From the NCBI GenBank assembly GCA_900544965.1, contig UQXE01000067.1, positions 1 through 5,098 on the forward strand: a DNA stretch of 5,098 nucleotides, written 5' to 3'. Of this stretch, positions 1 to 5,050 are shown in pieces. The notes below the pieces were generated by a model. That model made no database searches, was not told the origin of the DNA, and saw only the letters and a program-made list of their open reading frames with translations. Position 1 is the stretch's first letter. Every line of letters begins with the position of its first letter. Both the position numbers and the translations under genes were made by a program. Source of the DNA: an uncultured Eubacteriales bacterium (GTDB lineage Bacteria > Bacillota > Clostridia > Christensenellales > CAG-138).

Positions 1-30
1 AACCTTTTTTGCAAAAAAGGTTCTAAGAAC
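1..30. terminator. Perfect A/T-rich palindrome, possible bidirectional terminator at window edge
   Basis: Positions 1-22 are a perfect inverted repeat with arms AACCTTTTTT (1-10) and AAAAAAGGTT (13-22) around GC. A second short inverted repeat, GTTCT/AGAAC (20-24 and 26-30), follows directly. If the missing left flank reads GTTCTTAG, the whole would be one palindrome of about 38 bp, which suggests the window starts inside it. Runs of six T on one strand and six A on the other fit a factor-independent terminator usable from both sides. A dispersed intergenic repeat is the alternative. No gene end is visible to the left, so the role is inferred. Confidence 0.4.
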
Positions 31-134
31 TCCAAAAAACGCACAGGGGATAGTAGAGTCTTGAGAGTATTACCCCAATTTTACAATCCTTCAAAGATCA
101 GCGAGGATAGATAACTTGGATACATCTCAAAAAG

Positions 135-140
135 TATAAT
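135..140 (+). promoter_or_regulatory. Isolated TATAAT -10 box before the structured repeat region
   Basis: A perfect TATAAT lies three bases before the first hairpin arm of the 143-471 region. No good -35 sits at 16-18 bp; the nearest, TTGGAT (116-121), leaves only 13 bp. If it is active, transcription would begin near 147 and produce an RNA carrying the whole hairpin series. A chance match in an A/T-rich stretch is possible. Confidence 0.22.
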
Positions 141-170
141 AAATCAAAAATCACCGTACATGCCGCTGAT

Positions 171-305
171 TTTTGATACCTTGACAGCGAGAGCTAGTCT
201 GATAGTTGCTTGCAACCGAAGGCAGACTTTTGCGGGTTAAATCCGCATTGCGCTGAACAAGCGCGATGCGATGCCGAAGGCGAGCAGGCGGCGTGTACGC
301 CGGCC
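171..305 (+). repeat. Structured repeat unit, copy 1
   Basis: This copy starts at TTTTGATACCTTGACAGC and matches copy 2 at a 135-bp offset. It contains CTGATAGTTGCTTGCAACC followed by CCGAAGG (216-222), then TTTTGCGGGTTAA (228-240), an 11-bp hairpin at 244-270, and a second CCGAAGG (274-280). The outer stem pairs 187-193 with 227-233 using two G-T wobbles. An alternative stem, AGTCTG/CAGACT (196-201 with 223-228), is also possible in this copy only. Similarity extends a little to the left (about 155-170), so the exact boundary is uncertain. Confidence 0.7.
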
Positions 306-420
306 TTTTGATACCTTGATAGCAAAACATGGCCTGATAGCTGCCTGCAGCCGAAGGTGTGTTTTGCGGGTTAAGCTCGCTAAGTGCTGTACAGCACTTG
401 GCGAAAGGCCTCATGGCCTT
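306..420 (+). repeat. Structured repeat unit, copy 2
   Basis: This copy starts at TTTTGATACCTTGATAGC and repeats the order of copy 1: an outer stem (322-329 with 360-367), the inner hairpin GCTG-CCTG-CAGC (340-351), CCGAAGG (351-357), TTTTGCGGGTTAA (362-374), an 11-bp hairpin (378-403), and CGAAAGG (402-408) where copy 1 has CCGAAGG. Linkers and loops are near identical to copy 1, whereas the stem bases differ in paired fashion. It ends with the small hairpin AAGGCC-TCAT-GGCCTT. Confidence 0.7.
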
Positions 421-421
421 A

Positions 422-471
422 TTTTGCGGGTTTTATTGCCCAGGAGACCGAAGGGCTGGAGGCAAAACCCG
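422..471 (+). repeat. Shortened third repeat piece ending in an 8-bp stem
   Basis: The piece opens with TTTTGCGGGTT (422-432), shared with both full copies, and contains a fourth CCGAAGG (448-454) in the loop of CCAG/CTGG (440-443 with 456-459). Outer arms CGGGTTTT (427-434) and AAAACCCG (464-471) pair perfectly. No T-run follows, so it is not a typical terminator. It lacks the TTTTGATACC part of the unit and may be a truncated or specialised last module. Confidence 0.5.
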
Positions 472-686
472 TAACCTCAAAAAGTGGCGCGGTCGATTTT
501 GGGCAGCGGTATATGCACGCTTGCCAAAAAACTGATATAAATGTATCAGAAACGGCCGGTTTTTACAAGCGCGGTAAAGCTTTTCAGCCGTTAATTCACA
601 ACATATTCAGGATATATTGAACAGATTGAGGACGGGGTCCCTGTATCCGTGTTAAAATAAAGTTAATCATTAACCGGAGGTACTGG
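472..686. other. Gene-free leader between the structured region and the membrane protein
   Basis: No frame here has a start and a ribosome site apart from that of the next gene. A small hairpin CTGATA/TATCAG (532-537 with 544-549) and a compact GGAC-GGG-GTCC (630-640) are visible. I see no promoter with both boxes at proper spacing: TATATT (613-618) lacks a -35, and TTGAGG (626-631) is too far from TAAAAT (653-658). The downstream gene may therefore be transcribed from the left, through the hairpin series. The GGAGG at 676-680 belongs to the gene at 687. The stretch 31-134 to the left also shows nothing I can name. Confidence 0.5.
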
Positions 687-1406
687 ATGAATAATAGGAC
701 CTTTAACATAATAAGACGGATTGCCCTGTATATAGCGGGCCTGTTCATTCTGGCAATGGGGGTTTCACTGTCGGTAAAATCGGGATTGGGCGTGTCTCCT
801 CTAAACTCAGTGCCATATGCGCTCACGCTTGTCACGGGCATGGATATGGGACTGCTGGTAGCCCTCGTATTCATCTTTTTTCTGCTGCTGCAGATTTTGA
901 TTTTAAGGCGCGAATTTAAACCTGTAAACCTTCTTCAGATCGTTGGCTCTTTCGTATTCGGGTGGTTTGTGGACTGCACAAATATGATTGTAGGCGCCGG
1001 CGCGGTCATAGAAAATTACTGGATAAGCCTGGCCTTTATGGCGGCCAGCATCGTATTCGTAGCTCTGGGAATACTTCTTTACATGGGCGCGGGTCTTATG
1101 CCGCTCCCAGGAGAAGGTCTTGTAGCGGCGGTTGCTCAAAAAAGCGGATGGCAATTTTCAACGGTAAAGCTTGCCTTCGACTGCGCGCTGGTGATAGCCG
1201 CCGGAGTTATCTGCTTTATAGCGCTGGGCGGTCTGGGAAGCGTCAGGGAAGGCACCGTTTTGTCAGCGGTTGGTATTGGGCTGGTAATGAAGCCGGCGGG
1301 GCGCTGGCTTAACCCGAGGCTTGAGCGTCTGCTTGGCAGCGGGGACGGCGGCGATGACGAGTTTTGCGGCGAGGCCGTAATTGAACCGGAACCTTTTGAG
1401 GATTAG
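687..1406 (+). CDS. YczE/YyaS/YitT-type integral membrane protein (DUF6198)
   Basis: This is a 239-residue multi-pass inner-membrane protein. Hydrophobic segments lie at about residues 11-30, 53-73, 82-99, 111-134, 163-182 and 190-201. Family marks are GLGVSPLNSVPY (residues 34-44 region) after the first membrane segment, the MPLPGEGL motif at 138-145 followed by a conserved K-x-x-FD (161-165), and REGTVLSAVGIG (187-198) near the end. This matches the YczE-like family, whose members are membrane proteins of unknown transported substrate. In Bacillus, YczE has been linked to lipopeptide antibiotic production, but that link need not apply here. The start at ATG 687 is supported by GGAGG (676-680) six bases upstream, and the length is usual for the family. 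The last 25 residues are acidic (GDGGDDEF, EPEPFED) and probably cytoplasmic. Its only left neighbour is the structured repeat region. The sortase gene follows after 204 bp with its own promoter. The family call is secure; the function is unknown. Confidence 0.88.
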   Translation: MNNRTFNIIRRIALYIAGLFILAMGVSLSVKSGLGVSPLNSVPYALTLVTGMDMGLLVALVFIFFLLLQILILRREFKPVNLLQIVGSFVFGWFVDCTNMIVGAGAVIENYWISLAFMAASIVFVALGILLYMGAGLMPLPGEGLVAAVAQKSGWQFSTVKLAFDCALVIAAGVICFIALGGLGSVREGTVLSAVGIGLVMKPAGRWLNPRLERLLGSGDGGDDEFCGEAVIEPEPFED

Positions 1407-1512
1407 GAGCACATTATTATAAAAGCGCCGCTTTATTGGCCGGATATAGGAATCATGGGCTAAAAATGGCTTTTATACCATCAACCTACAGGGCGAAATT
1501 TGCGTGCTGATA

Positions 1513-1541
1513 TTGTAAAATATATATGAAATCTATATATT
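1513..1541 (+). promoter_or_regulatory. Sigma-A-type promoter for the sortase lipoprotein gene
   Basis: TTGTAA (1513-1518) is followed after 17 bp by TATATT (1536-1541), matching the consensus boxes at 4/6 and 5/6. Transcription would start near 1548 and give a leader of about 63 bases. A second, weaker arrangement, TTGGCC (1541-1546) with TATAGG (1563-1568) at 16 bp, overlaps it. No convincing terminator separates this promoter from the membrane-protein gene. Confidence 0.5.
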
Positions 1542-1598
1542 TGGCCCGATTTGTGGTATTATTATAGGGTATGAAAACTTAGGTATGCTGATATCGGC

Positions 1599-1604
1599 AG
1601 GAGG
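1599..1604 (+). promoter_or_regulatory. Ribosome binding site that selects a TTG start
   Basis: AGGAGG ends six bases before TTG 1611 but twelve before the in-frame ATG at 1617. The spacing favours TTG as the true start. The two starts differ by only two residues, and both leave the lipoprotein signal peptide intact. Confidence 0.65.
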
Positions 1605-1610
1605 GATCAT

Positions 1611-3569
1611 TTGATTATGGTGTTCAAGCGTTTATTTGCTCTTTTACTGGCATCCGCAGTTCTTTTGACGGGCTGCGCATGTTCGCCTGGCGAAGATGAG
1701 CCCAAAGATACCGCGACTCCCGCGCCTACCGCGCCGGTGAGAACCCCGGAACCGAGTTTAAGCATACATAACGGCAGCGGCATGGTGGCGGCGGGGGGCG
1801 TTCATACAATAGGGGTAAGAACCGACGGCACGCTGTTAAGCGCGGGCCATAACAGCAAAGGCCAGCGCGAGGTGGATGGCTGGCGCCACATAATATACGC
1901 CGCGGTCAATGACGCCACCACCGTGGGGCTTACGGACGACGGTTCGCTTGAGATCGCCGGAGAGAAAGCGGCCGTATGGATAGCGGCCCAGTCTTGGACA
2001 GAGCTGGCAACGGTTTCCATAGGCAGCGACCATATAGTGGGGCTAAGACGCAACGGTACGCTGCTTTCCGAAGGGGGAAACGAAAAAGGCCAGCGTGACC
2101 TTGCTGAATGGAGCGATGTGGTAGACATAGCGTGCGCTTCGGATCATACGATAGGGCTTAGATCCGACGGTACCGTAATTGCGGCGGGCGACAACAGCTT
2201 TGGCCAATGCGAAGTGGGCGAATGGTCCGACATAATATCTATATCCACAAGCCGCCATCATACGGTTGGACTTAAGTCCGACGGCACCGTCGTAGCTACG
2301 GAAATAACGGACCACTCGGAGGGAAAAGGCCAGGACAGGGTACAGGACTGGGCGGACGTAGAGTCGGTATATACGGGCCCTGGCATGACCATTGGCATAA
2401 AAAAGGATAAAACGCTCCTGTGCGCTCCCGCAAACGAGGAACTATCGGACGTTGAAAACGCGGCATATGCGGCAATAAGCGAAGAAATACAGGTTATAAT
2501 GTCGCTTGACGGATCGATAAGCGTGTACGGCGAGGCTACAAGCCTGCAGGACCGCACGGAGGGCTGGCTTCTCAGGCCTTATAAGGACTCGATCTACGTA
2601 AAGGGCTTTGCTGAAAGAAGCAGGGCGGGCAGGGTGATTGCAGCCATCGCCGAGCTTACGGGCAAAAGAGATATCGTATTAAAATATAACGATACAGAGC
2701 TTCTGCCCGAATCCCTGGTAGGAACGAACACCAAGATATACATTGGAGACGACCTTTATGGTACGGTTGTCATCATGGGCGAGGTAAACGGAGATAGTTA
2801 TGTCAACGAATATGACGCGGAAGCGCTTGAATCCCACAACAATGGGGCCACGCTGCTGGCCGGCGCTTATCTGGAGGCGTCAAAGGTAAACGGACTTGAG
2901 GGCATAGAGGCGGTTTACGCAATACGCCAATACATGGTCGGGGAAGGAAAGATCGCTCAGTTCCCAAAGCTTGATTACGACCCGTATTCGGAAAAATATG
3001 ATGAAGCGTATGAAATAAACAATGATGTTGTGGGCTGGATAACGATACCGGAAACTGTAATTGATTACCCCATACTCTACGGTGACAACTGGTATTATCA
3101 TGAAAGGGACATAAAGGGCAATCATACGTCGAGGGGGAGCATTTACACCTACCGGAACGCCATGATGCAGAACAATCCGGTTACGGGACATAACGCCCGC
3201 AATTCAAAGACGATGTTCCATGCTCTGCACGATGTTCAGGATAACGCGGAAGCGCTGCTCAACTATTCGGACAGGGTATGGGGGATAAGCCTTTTTGGGG
3301 AGTATGCCGAATGGGAAATATTTTCGTTATATGAGACCAAGGCGGACGAGCCCAAGGAGACGATTAAATATAACACCAACAGCATGGCCCAGTTCACCGA
3401 AGAGGATATTTTGGCCTGGATAGACACACAGGTATCAAGGTCCGAGATAGCCGTTGATGTAAGGGTGGATATTCATGACCAATTTGTTACGCTTGTAACC
3501 TGCGGGGACAATTACGACTCGGCCGATGCCCAGTCCCGGCTGTACATATTTTTAAAAAGGGTCAGCTAA
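1611..3569 (+). CDS. Lipoprotein with RCC1-like propeller, dockerin-like module and C-terminal class B sortase
   Basis: This is a 652-residue exported protein. Residues 1-22 form a lipoprotein signal peptide (KR, hydrophobic core, lipobox LTGC with Cys22), followed by a Pro/Thr-rich linker to about 55. Residues 58-319 hold about seven repeats of 37-42 residues with the core HTIGLRSDGTVIAAGDN and W-x-D/H-V/I turns. They are short RCC1 repeats like those of BLIP-II, consistent with a seven-bladed beta-propeller for binding a partner. Residues 329-389 form a beta-rich domain of the kind that often precedes dockerins. Residues 390-444 resemble a type I dockerin: loop one, GEVNGDSYVNEYD, keeps Asn393, Asp395 and Asp402, while loop two lacks its Asp residues. 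Residues 460-652 are a class B sortase (NNDVVGWITIP, DYPILYG), with His527 in TGHN, Cys631 in TLVTC and Arg643 in SRLYIF. Sortases are transpeptidases that join sorted proteins to the cell wall. The lipid anchor and the extra domains are unusual for a sortase. No substrate gene is nearby. Confidence 0.88.
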   Translation: MIMVFKRLFALLLASAVLLTGCACSPGEDEPKDTATPAPTAPVRTPEPSLSIHNGSGMVAAGGVHTIGVRTDGTLLSAGHNSKGQREVDGWRHIIYAAVNDATTVGLTDDGSLEIAGEKAAVWIAAQSWTELATVSIGSDHIVGLRRNGTLLSEGGNEKGQRDLAEWSDVVDIACASDHTIGLRSDGTVIAAGDNSFGQCEVGEWSDIISISTSRHHTVGLKSDGTVVATEITDHSEGKGQDRVQDWADVESVYTGPGMTIGIKKDKTLLCAPANEELSDVENAAYAAISEEIQVIMSLDGSISVYGEATSLQDRTEGWLLRPYKDSIYVKGFAERSRAGRVIAAIAELTGKRDIVLKYNDTELLPESLVGTNTKIYIGDDLYGTVVIMGEVNGDSYVNEYDAEALESHNNGATLLAGAYLEASKVNGLEGIEAVYAIRQYMVGEGKIAQFPKLDYDPYSEKYDEAYEINNDVVGWITIPETVIDYPILYGDNWYYHERDIKGNHTSRGSIYTYRNAMMQNNPVTGHNARNSKTMFHALHDVQDNAEALLNYSDRVWGISLFGEYAEWEIFSLYETKADEPKETIKYNTNSMAQFTEEDILAWIDTQVSRSEIAVDVRVDIHDQFVTLVTCGDNYDSADAQSRLYIFLKRVS

Positions 3570-3832
3570 CGTACATTTCAGGGTAAACCGGCAATTTAGA
3601 CACCGGAGAATTAAATATAGCGAAAAAACCTACATGTTCATACGTTGCCCCAGGCATGCCAAATGATATGTAAAAAGCGTTATATCAAAATTGAATGACA
3701 TTGCCGTATGCTGCCCGTATGGGGGCCGCTTTCCAATCGGCGAGGCTGCGTTTACCGTTGACTAGGGCGGCTGGCTCTGCTTTGCGGTTCGCTAACAAGC
3801 TGCAATTTAATTTTTGCATGCCACTTGCGGTT
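3570..3832. other. Gene-poor stretch with one unsupported 49-codon open frame
   Basis: No gene with a ribosome site is seen. A + strand frame from ATG 3695 to TAA 3842-3844 (49 residues, beginning MTLPYAARMG and ending PLAVVIQ) has no Shine-Dalgarno sequence and stops inside the octamer repeat. It may be a coding remnant or chance. A second frame over 3698-3762 reads as ordinary protein too, which hints at decayed coding DNA. No hairpin followed by a T-run is found after the sortase stop codon. The inverted repeat TGCAA/TTGCA near 3801-3818 is weak. Confidence 0.4.
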
Positions 3833-3867
3833 GTAATTCAGTAATTCAGTAATTCAGTAATTCAGTA
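3833..3867. repeat. Tandem octamer GTAATTCA, four copies plus three bases
   Basis: Exact copies occupy 3833-3840, 3841-3848, 3849-3856 and 3857-3864, followed by GTA. There is no mismatch, so the array is young or is maintained by slipped-strand copying. It ends 25 bp before a perfect TATAAT (3893-3898), so a change in copy number would move anything upstream relative to that promoter. It is too short and spacer-free to be a CRISPR. Confidence 0.95.
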
Positions 3868-3898
3868 TGGGCAAAATTAACATAGGGATAGTTATAAT
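3868..3898 (+). promoter_or_regulatory. Probable promoter with perfect TATAAT before the small-ORF cluster
   Basis: TATAAT (3893-3898) is a perfect -10 box. The best -35 is TGGGCA (3868-3873; 4/6) with a longish 19-bp spacer; TTAACA (3877-3882) is too close at 10 bp. A weak -35 beside a tandem repeat would suit a promoter that depends on an activator or on repeat length. Transcription would start near 3905, giving a leader of about 22 bases to ATG 3927. Confidence 0.4.
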
Positions 3899-3926
3899 CC
3901 AGCATACTAGGATTGGAGGTAACATC

Positions 3927-4031
3927 ATGCATCGTTTCTATGGCAGACAGCACTGCTTTATGCTAAATCGATTTTTATGCGGCTCCCAGTTGTGGCGGGG
4001 TAGTATTAAAATCGTATTCTATGGCGTATGA
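3927..4031 (+). CDS. Possible 34-residue small protein or leader peptide
   Basis: The frame ATG 3927 to TGA 4029-4031 encodes 34 residues (MHRFYGRQHC at the start, IKIVFYGV at the end), basic and aromatic, with two cysteines (10 and 18). GGAGGT (3915-3920) stands six bases before the start, an excellent site, and a TATAAT box lies 28 bp upstream. Its TGA overlaps the ATG of the next small frame as ATGA, an arrangement used for coupled translation. I do not recognise the sequence. It could be a real small protein, a leader peptide for the lipoprotein, or the first part of a gene broken by a frameshift. The ribosome site is the best evidence that it is translated. Confidence 0.35.
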   Translation: MHRFYGRQHCFMLNRFLCGSQLWRGSIKIVFYGV

Positions 4032-4111
4032 GTCAGACTATTAGTCGGCTTGTGCGCTTTTTTGTTTCAGATATTTTCACTATTGTGCAGATTGAAGGAG
4101 GACTCGAATAA
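4028..4111 (+). CDS. Possible 27-residue small frame coupled to both neighbours
   Basis: ATG 4028 overlaps the preceding stop (ATGA), and the TAA at 4109-4111 directly abuts ATG 4112 of the lipoprotein gene. The 27 residues (MSQTISRLVRFF at the start, VQIEGGLE at the end) contain the ribosome site of the next gene within the codons for EGG. That is typical of the tail of an upstream gene in a tight operon. It may therefore be the C-terminal remnant of a longer ancestral gene whose front part is shifted into the 3927 frame. It has no ribosome site of its own. No family is recognised. Confidence 0.25.
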   Translation: MSQTISRLVRFFVSDIFTIVQIEGGLE

Positions 4112-4303
4112 ATGAAAAAAATACTATGCGGCGCCATTATTCTTTTAATATTTGCGATTTCATTCTCTGGCTGTGCAAAAAATAACGCAGGCGTAGTTTT
4201 GCCCCCATCAAGAATCGGGACAGATGGTACGACTTCTACATTATTAGAAGAACGCCGCACTTTTGAAACTGCCTATTCCGCGTCAGGAACAGTGTACATA
4301 TAA
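4112..4303 (+). CDS. Short lipoprotein, possibly truncated
   Basis: The gene encodes 63 residues starting MKKIL, with a hydrophobic core (residues 7-18) and a clear lipobox, FSGC, with Cys21 followed by Ala-Lys. This marks an exported, lipid-anchored protein on the outer face of the membrane. GGAGG (4097-4101) stands ten bases before ATG 4112. After the signal peptide only about 42 residues remain (GVVLPPSRIG, LLEERRTFET, SASGTVYI), with no recognised domain. Directly after the TAA (4301-4303) the same frame stays open for 19 more codons, beginning FTKDLYKIQN and ending at TAG 4361-4363, so the stop could be a recent interruption of a longer lipoprotein such as a binding protein. It could equally be an intact small lipoprotein. 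The export signal is secure; the role is unknown. Confidence 0.6.
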   Translation: MKKILCGAIILLIFAISFSGCAKNNAGVVLPPSRIGTDGTTSTLLEERRTFETAYSASGTVYI

Positions 4304-4855
4304 TTCACAAAGGATTTGTACAAAATTCAAAATCCCATATGGGGTCCAGCCGTACTCAACTAGCGGTTAGATGGATCTACCTTGAAATCGTTATGTCAAA
4401 ATTAAGTTATGCTGGCGGGTAAGCACATTTGGAGATTGCCCGCCTTGTGCCGTAGGGAACAGCGAGGCTGCTGTTTTCAGTGTGCTTCTTTATTAAATTT
4501 GAACGTTTGGAAAAGGATTATACTACCGCTGCCGTCAAGCTGGGCAGGGAAAATCTCTGGCAGTATGTATGCTGTGCATTTATCAAACGATATAATTTTA
4601 GGATGAGAACCTTTTTCCATACATGAGTCTTAGCATATCGCATTAAGCTATACGCCGTTTCCAGGGCCATGATTTTACTTACAGGGAAAGCTTTAAGCTT
4701 CGCAAGTGCGAAGAGCGTGAGATACAGAATTTTAAAAAGACGCTTGCGATTTTGGTAAACGAAAGTTCTTTTATTCGGATATTTCGGAACATGATTTAGT
4801 TTGTCGATATGCGGCTATTAGCTAAATTGCGGGACATATTATGCTTTTATCATGG
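4304..4855 (+). pseudogene. Region of short interrupted frames, probable decayed coding DNA
   Basis: There is no intact gene with a ribosome site. Two stop-to-stop + strand frames read like ordinary protein. The frame 4456-4623 (56 codons, ending TGA 4624-4626) contains FERLEKDYTTAAVKLG and ENLWQYV. The frame 4647-4796 (50 codons, ending TAG 4797-4799) contains FTYRESFKLRKCEEREIQ and LAILVNESSFIRIF. The first loosely recalls the EAA loop of ABC permeases, which would fit a lost transporter operon behind a lipoprotein, but the resemblance is weak. Hairpins GGCGGG/CCCGCC (4414-4419 with 4439-4444), AACAGC/GCTGTT (4458-4463 with 4470-4475, then TT) and CTTCGC/GCGAAG (4698-4703 with 4708-4713) are visible without clear purpose. 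Confidence 0.35.
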
Positions 4856-4933
4856 ATAATAGTAGTTTAATTTTTCAGAAACGAAACAATAATTACAAAA
4901 AGAGCGATAAATGGCGAAATAACAATTAAATAA

Positions 4934-4961
4934 TTGATATATTGAAATACTACGGAATAAT
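4934..4961 (+). promoter_or_regulatory. Upstream candidate promoter of the rRNA-type leader (P1)
   Basis: TTGATA (4934-4939; 5/6) and AATAAT (4956-4961; 5/6) are spaced by 16 bp. An overlapping alternative is TTGAAA (4942-4947) with TGTAAT (4966-4971) at 18 bp. The sequence from about 4856 is very AT-rich, as upstream elements of strong rRNA promoters often are, but this richness also makes chance matches likely. Confidence 0.35.
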
Positions 4962-4996
4962 TAAATGTAATGGCTAATAAACGCTGATAATAGAGC

Positions 4997-5025
4997 TTGT
5001 AATGCGAGATTTTTTTTGATAAAAT
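4997..5025 (+). promoter_or_regulatory. Downstream candidate promoter of the rRNA-type leader (P2)
   Basis: TTGTAA (4997-5002) and TAAAAT (5020-5025) are spaced by exactly 17 bp, matching the consensus at 4/6 and 5/6. A T8 run (5010-5017) lies in the spacer. The short inverted repeat GCGAG/CTCGC (5004-5008 with 5028-5032) brackets the -10 box. Transcription would start near 5032, shortly before the conserved leader motif. Confidence 0.5.
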
Positions 5026-5050
5026 AACTCGCGTGCCCAAAAAAGCACAA

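Larger units (their letters stand above)
143..471 (+). ncRNA. Putative structured RNA: eight consecutive hairpins, tandem repeated unit
   Basis: Hairpins seen in order are: H1 143-177 (11-bp perfect stem ATCAAAAATCA/TGATTTTTGAT); H2 187-233 with inner stem GTTG/CAAC; H3 244-270 (11 bp, CGCATTGCGCT/AGCGCGATGCG, one G-U pair); H4 about 277-307; H5 322-367 (8 bp, GCAAAACA/TGTTTTGC) with inner stem GCTG/CAGC; H6 378-403 (11 bp, CGCTAAGTGCT/AGCACTTGGCG, one wobble); H7 405-420 (AAGGCC/GGCCTT); H8 427-471 (CGGGTTTT/AAAACCCG). H2-H3 and H5-H6 are equivalent parts of two repeat copies. Their stems differ by compensating changes, which is what selection on RNA pairing produces. The single-stranded linkers TTTTGATACCTTGA, GCGGGTT and CCGAAGG are conserved instead. 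No sensible reading frame runs through the region. I do not recognise it as a known riboswitch or RNA family. The strand is inferred from the downstream gene and the TATAAT at 135. A structured repeat element with no transcript remains possible. Confidence 0.45.

Noticed and set aside
151..414. 87-codon open frame on the - strand across the structured repeats
   Set aside because: Its two similar peptide segments are simply the antisense reading of the two repeat copies. The paired base changes fit RNA stems, not codons, and there is no ribosome site.
216..454. Glycine riboswitch, because CCGAAGG occurs repeatedly
   Set aside because: The rest of the glycine aptamer core is absent, and CCGAAGG alone is too short to assign a family.
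1422..1434. Hairpin AAAGC/GCTTT after the membrane-protein gene as a terminator
   Set aside because: The stem is only 5 bp with a 3-base loop and no T-run follows, so it is too weak to call.
1802..3191. Several - strand open frames of 65-108 codons within the sortase gene
   Set aside because: They lie opposite a strongly supported gene with clear domains. They are shadows of its codon pattern and have no recognisable motifs.
3833..3867. CRISPR array
   Set aside because: The repeats are 8 bp and directly adjacent, with no spacers and no cas genes nearby.
3678..4403. Near-identical 15-mers CGTTATATCAAAATT (3678-3692) and CGTTATGTCAAAATT (4389-4403)
   Set aside because: They differ at one base and the flanks do not align, so a chance match in A/T-rich DNA is the simplest reading.
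4409..4606. 65-codon + strand frame
   Set aside because: There is no Shine-Dalgarno sequence, and a more protein-like frame overlaps it at 4456-4623. The whole stretch looks like decayed DNA.
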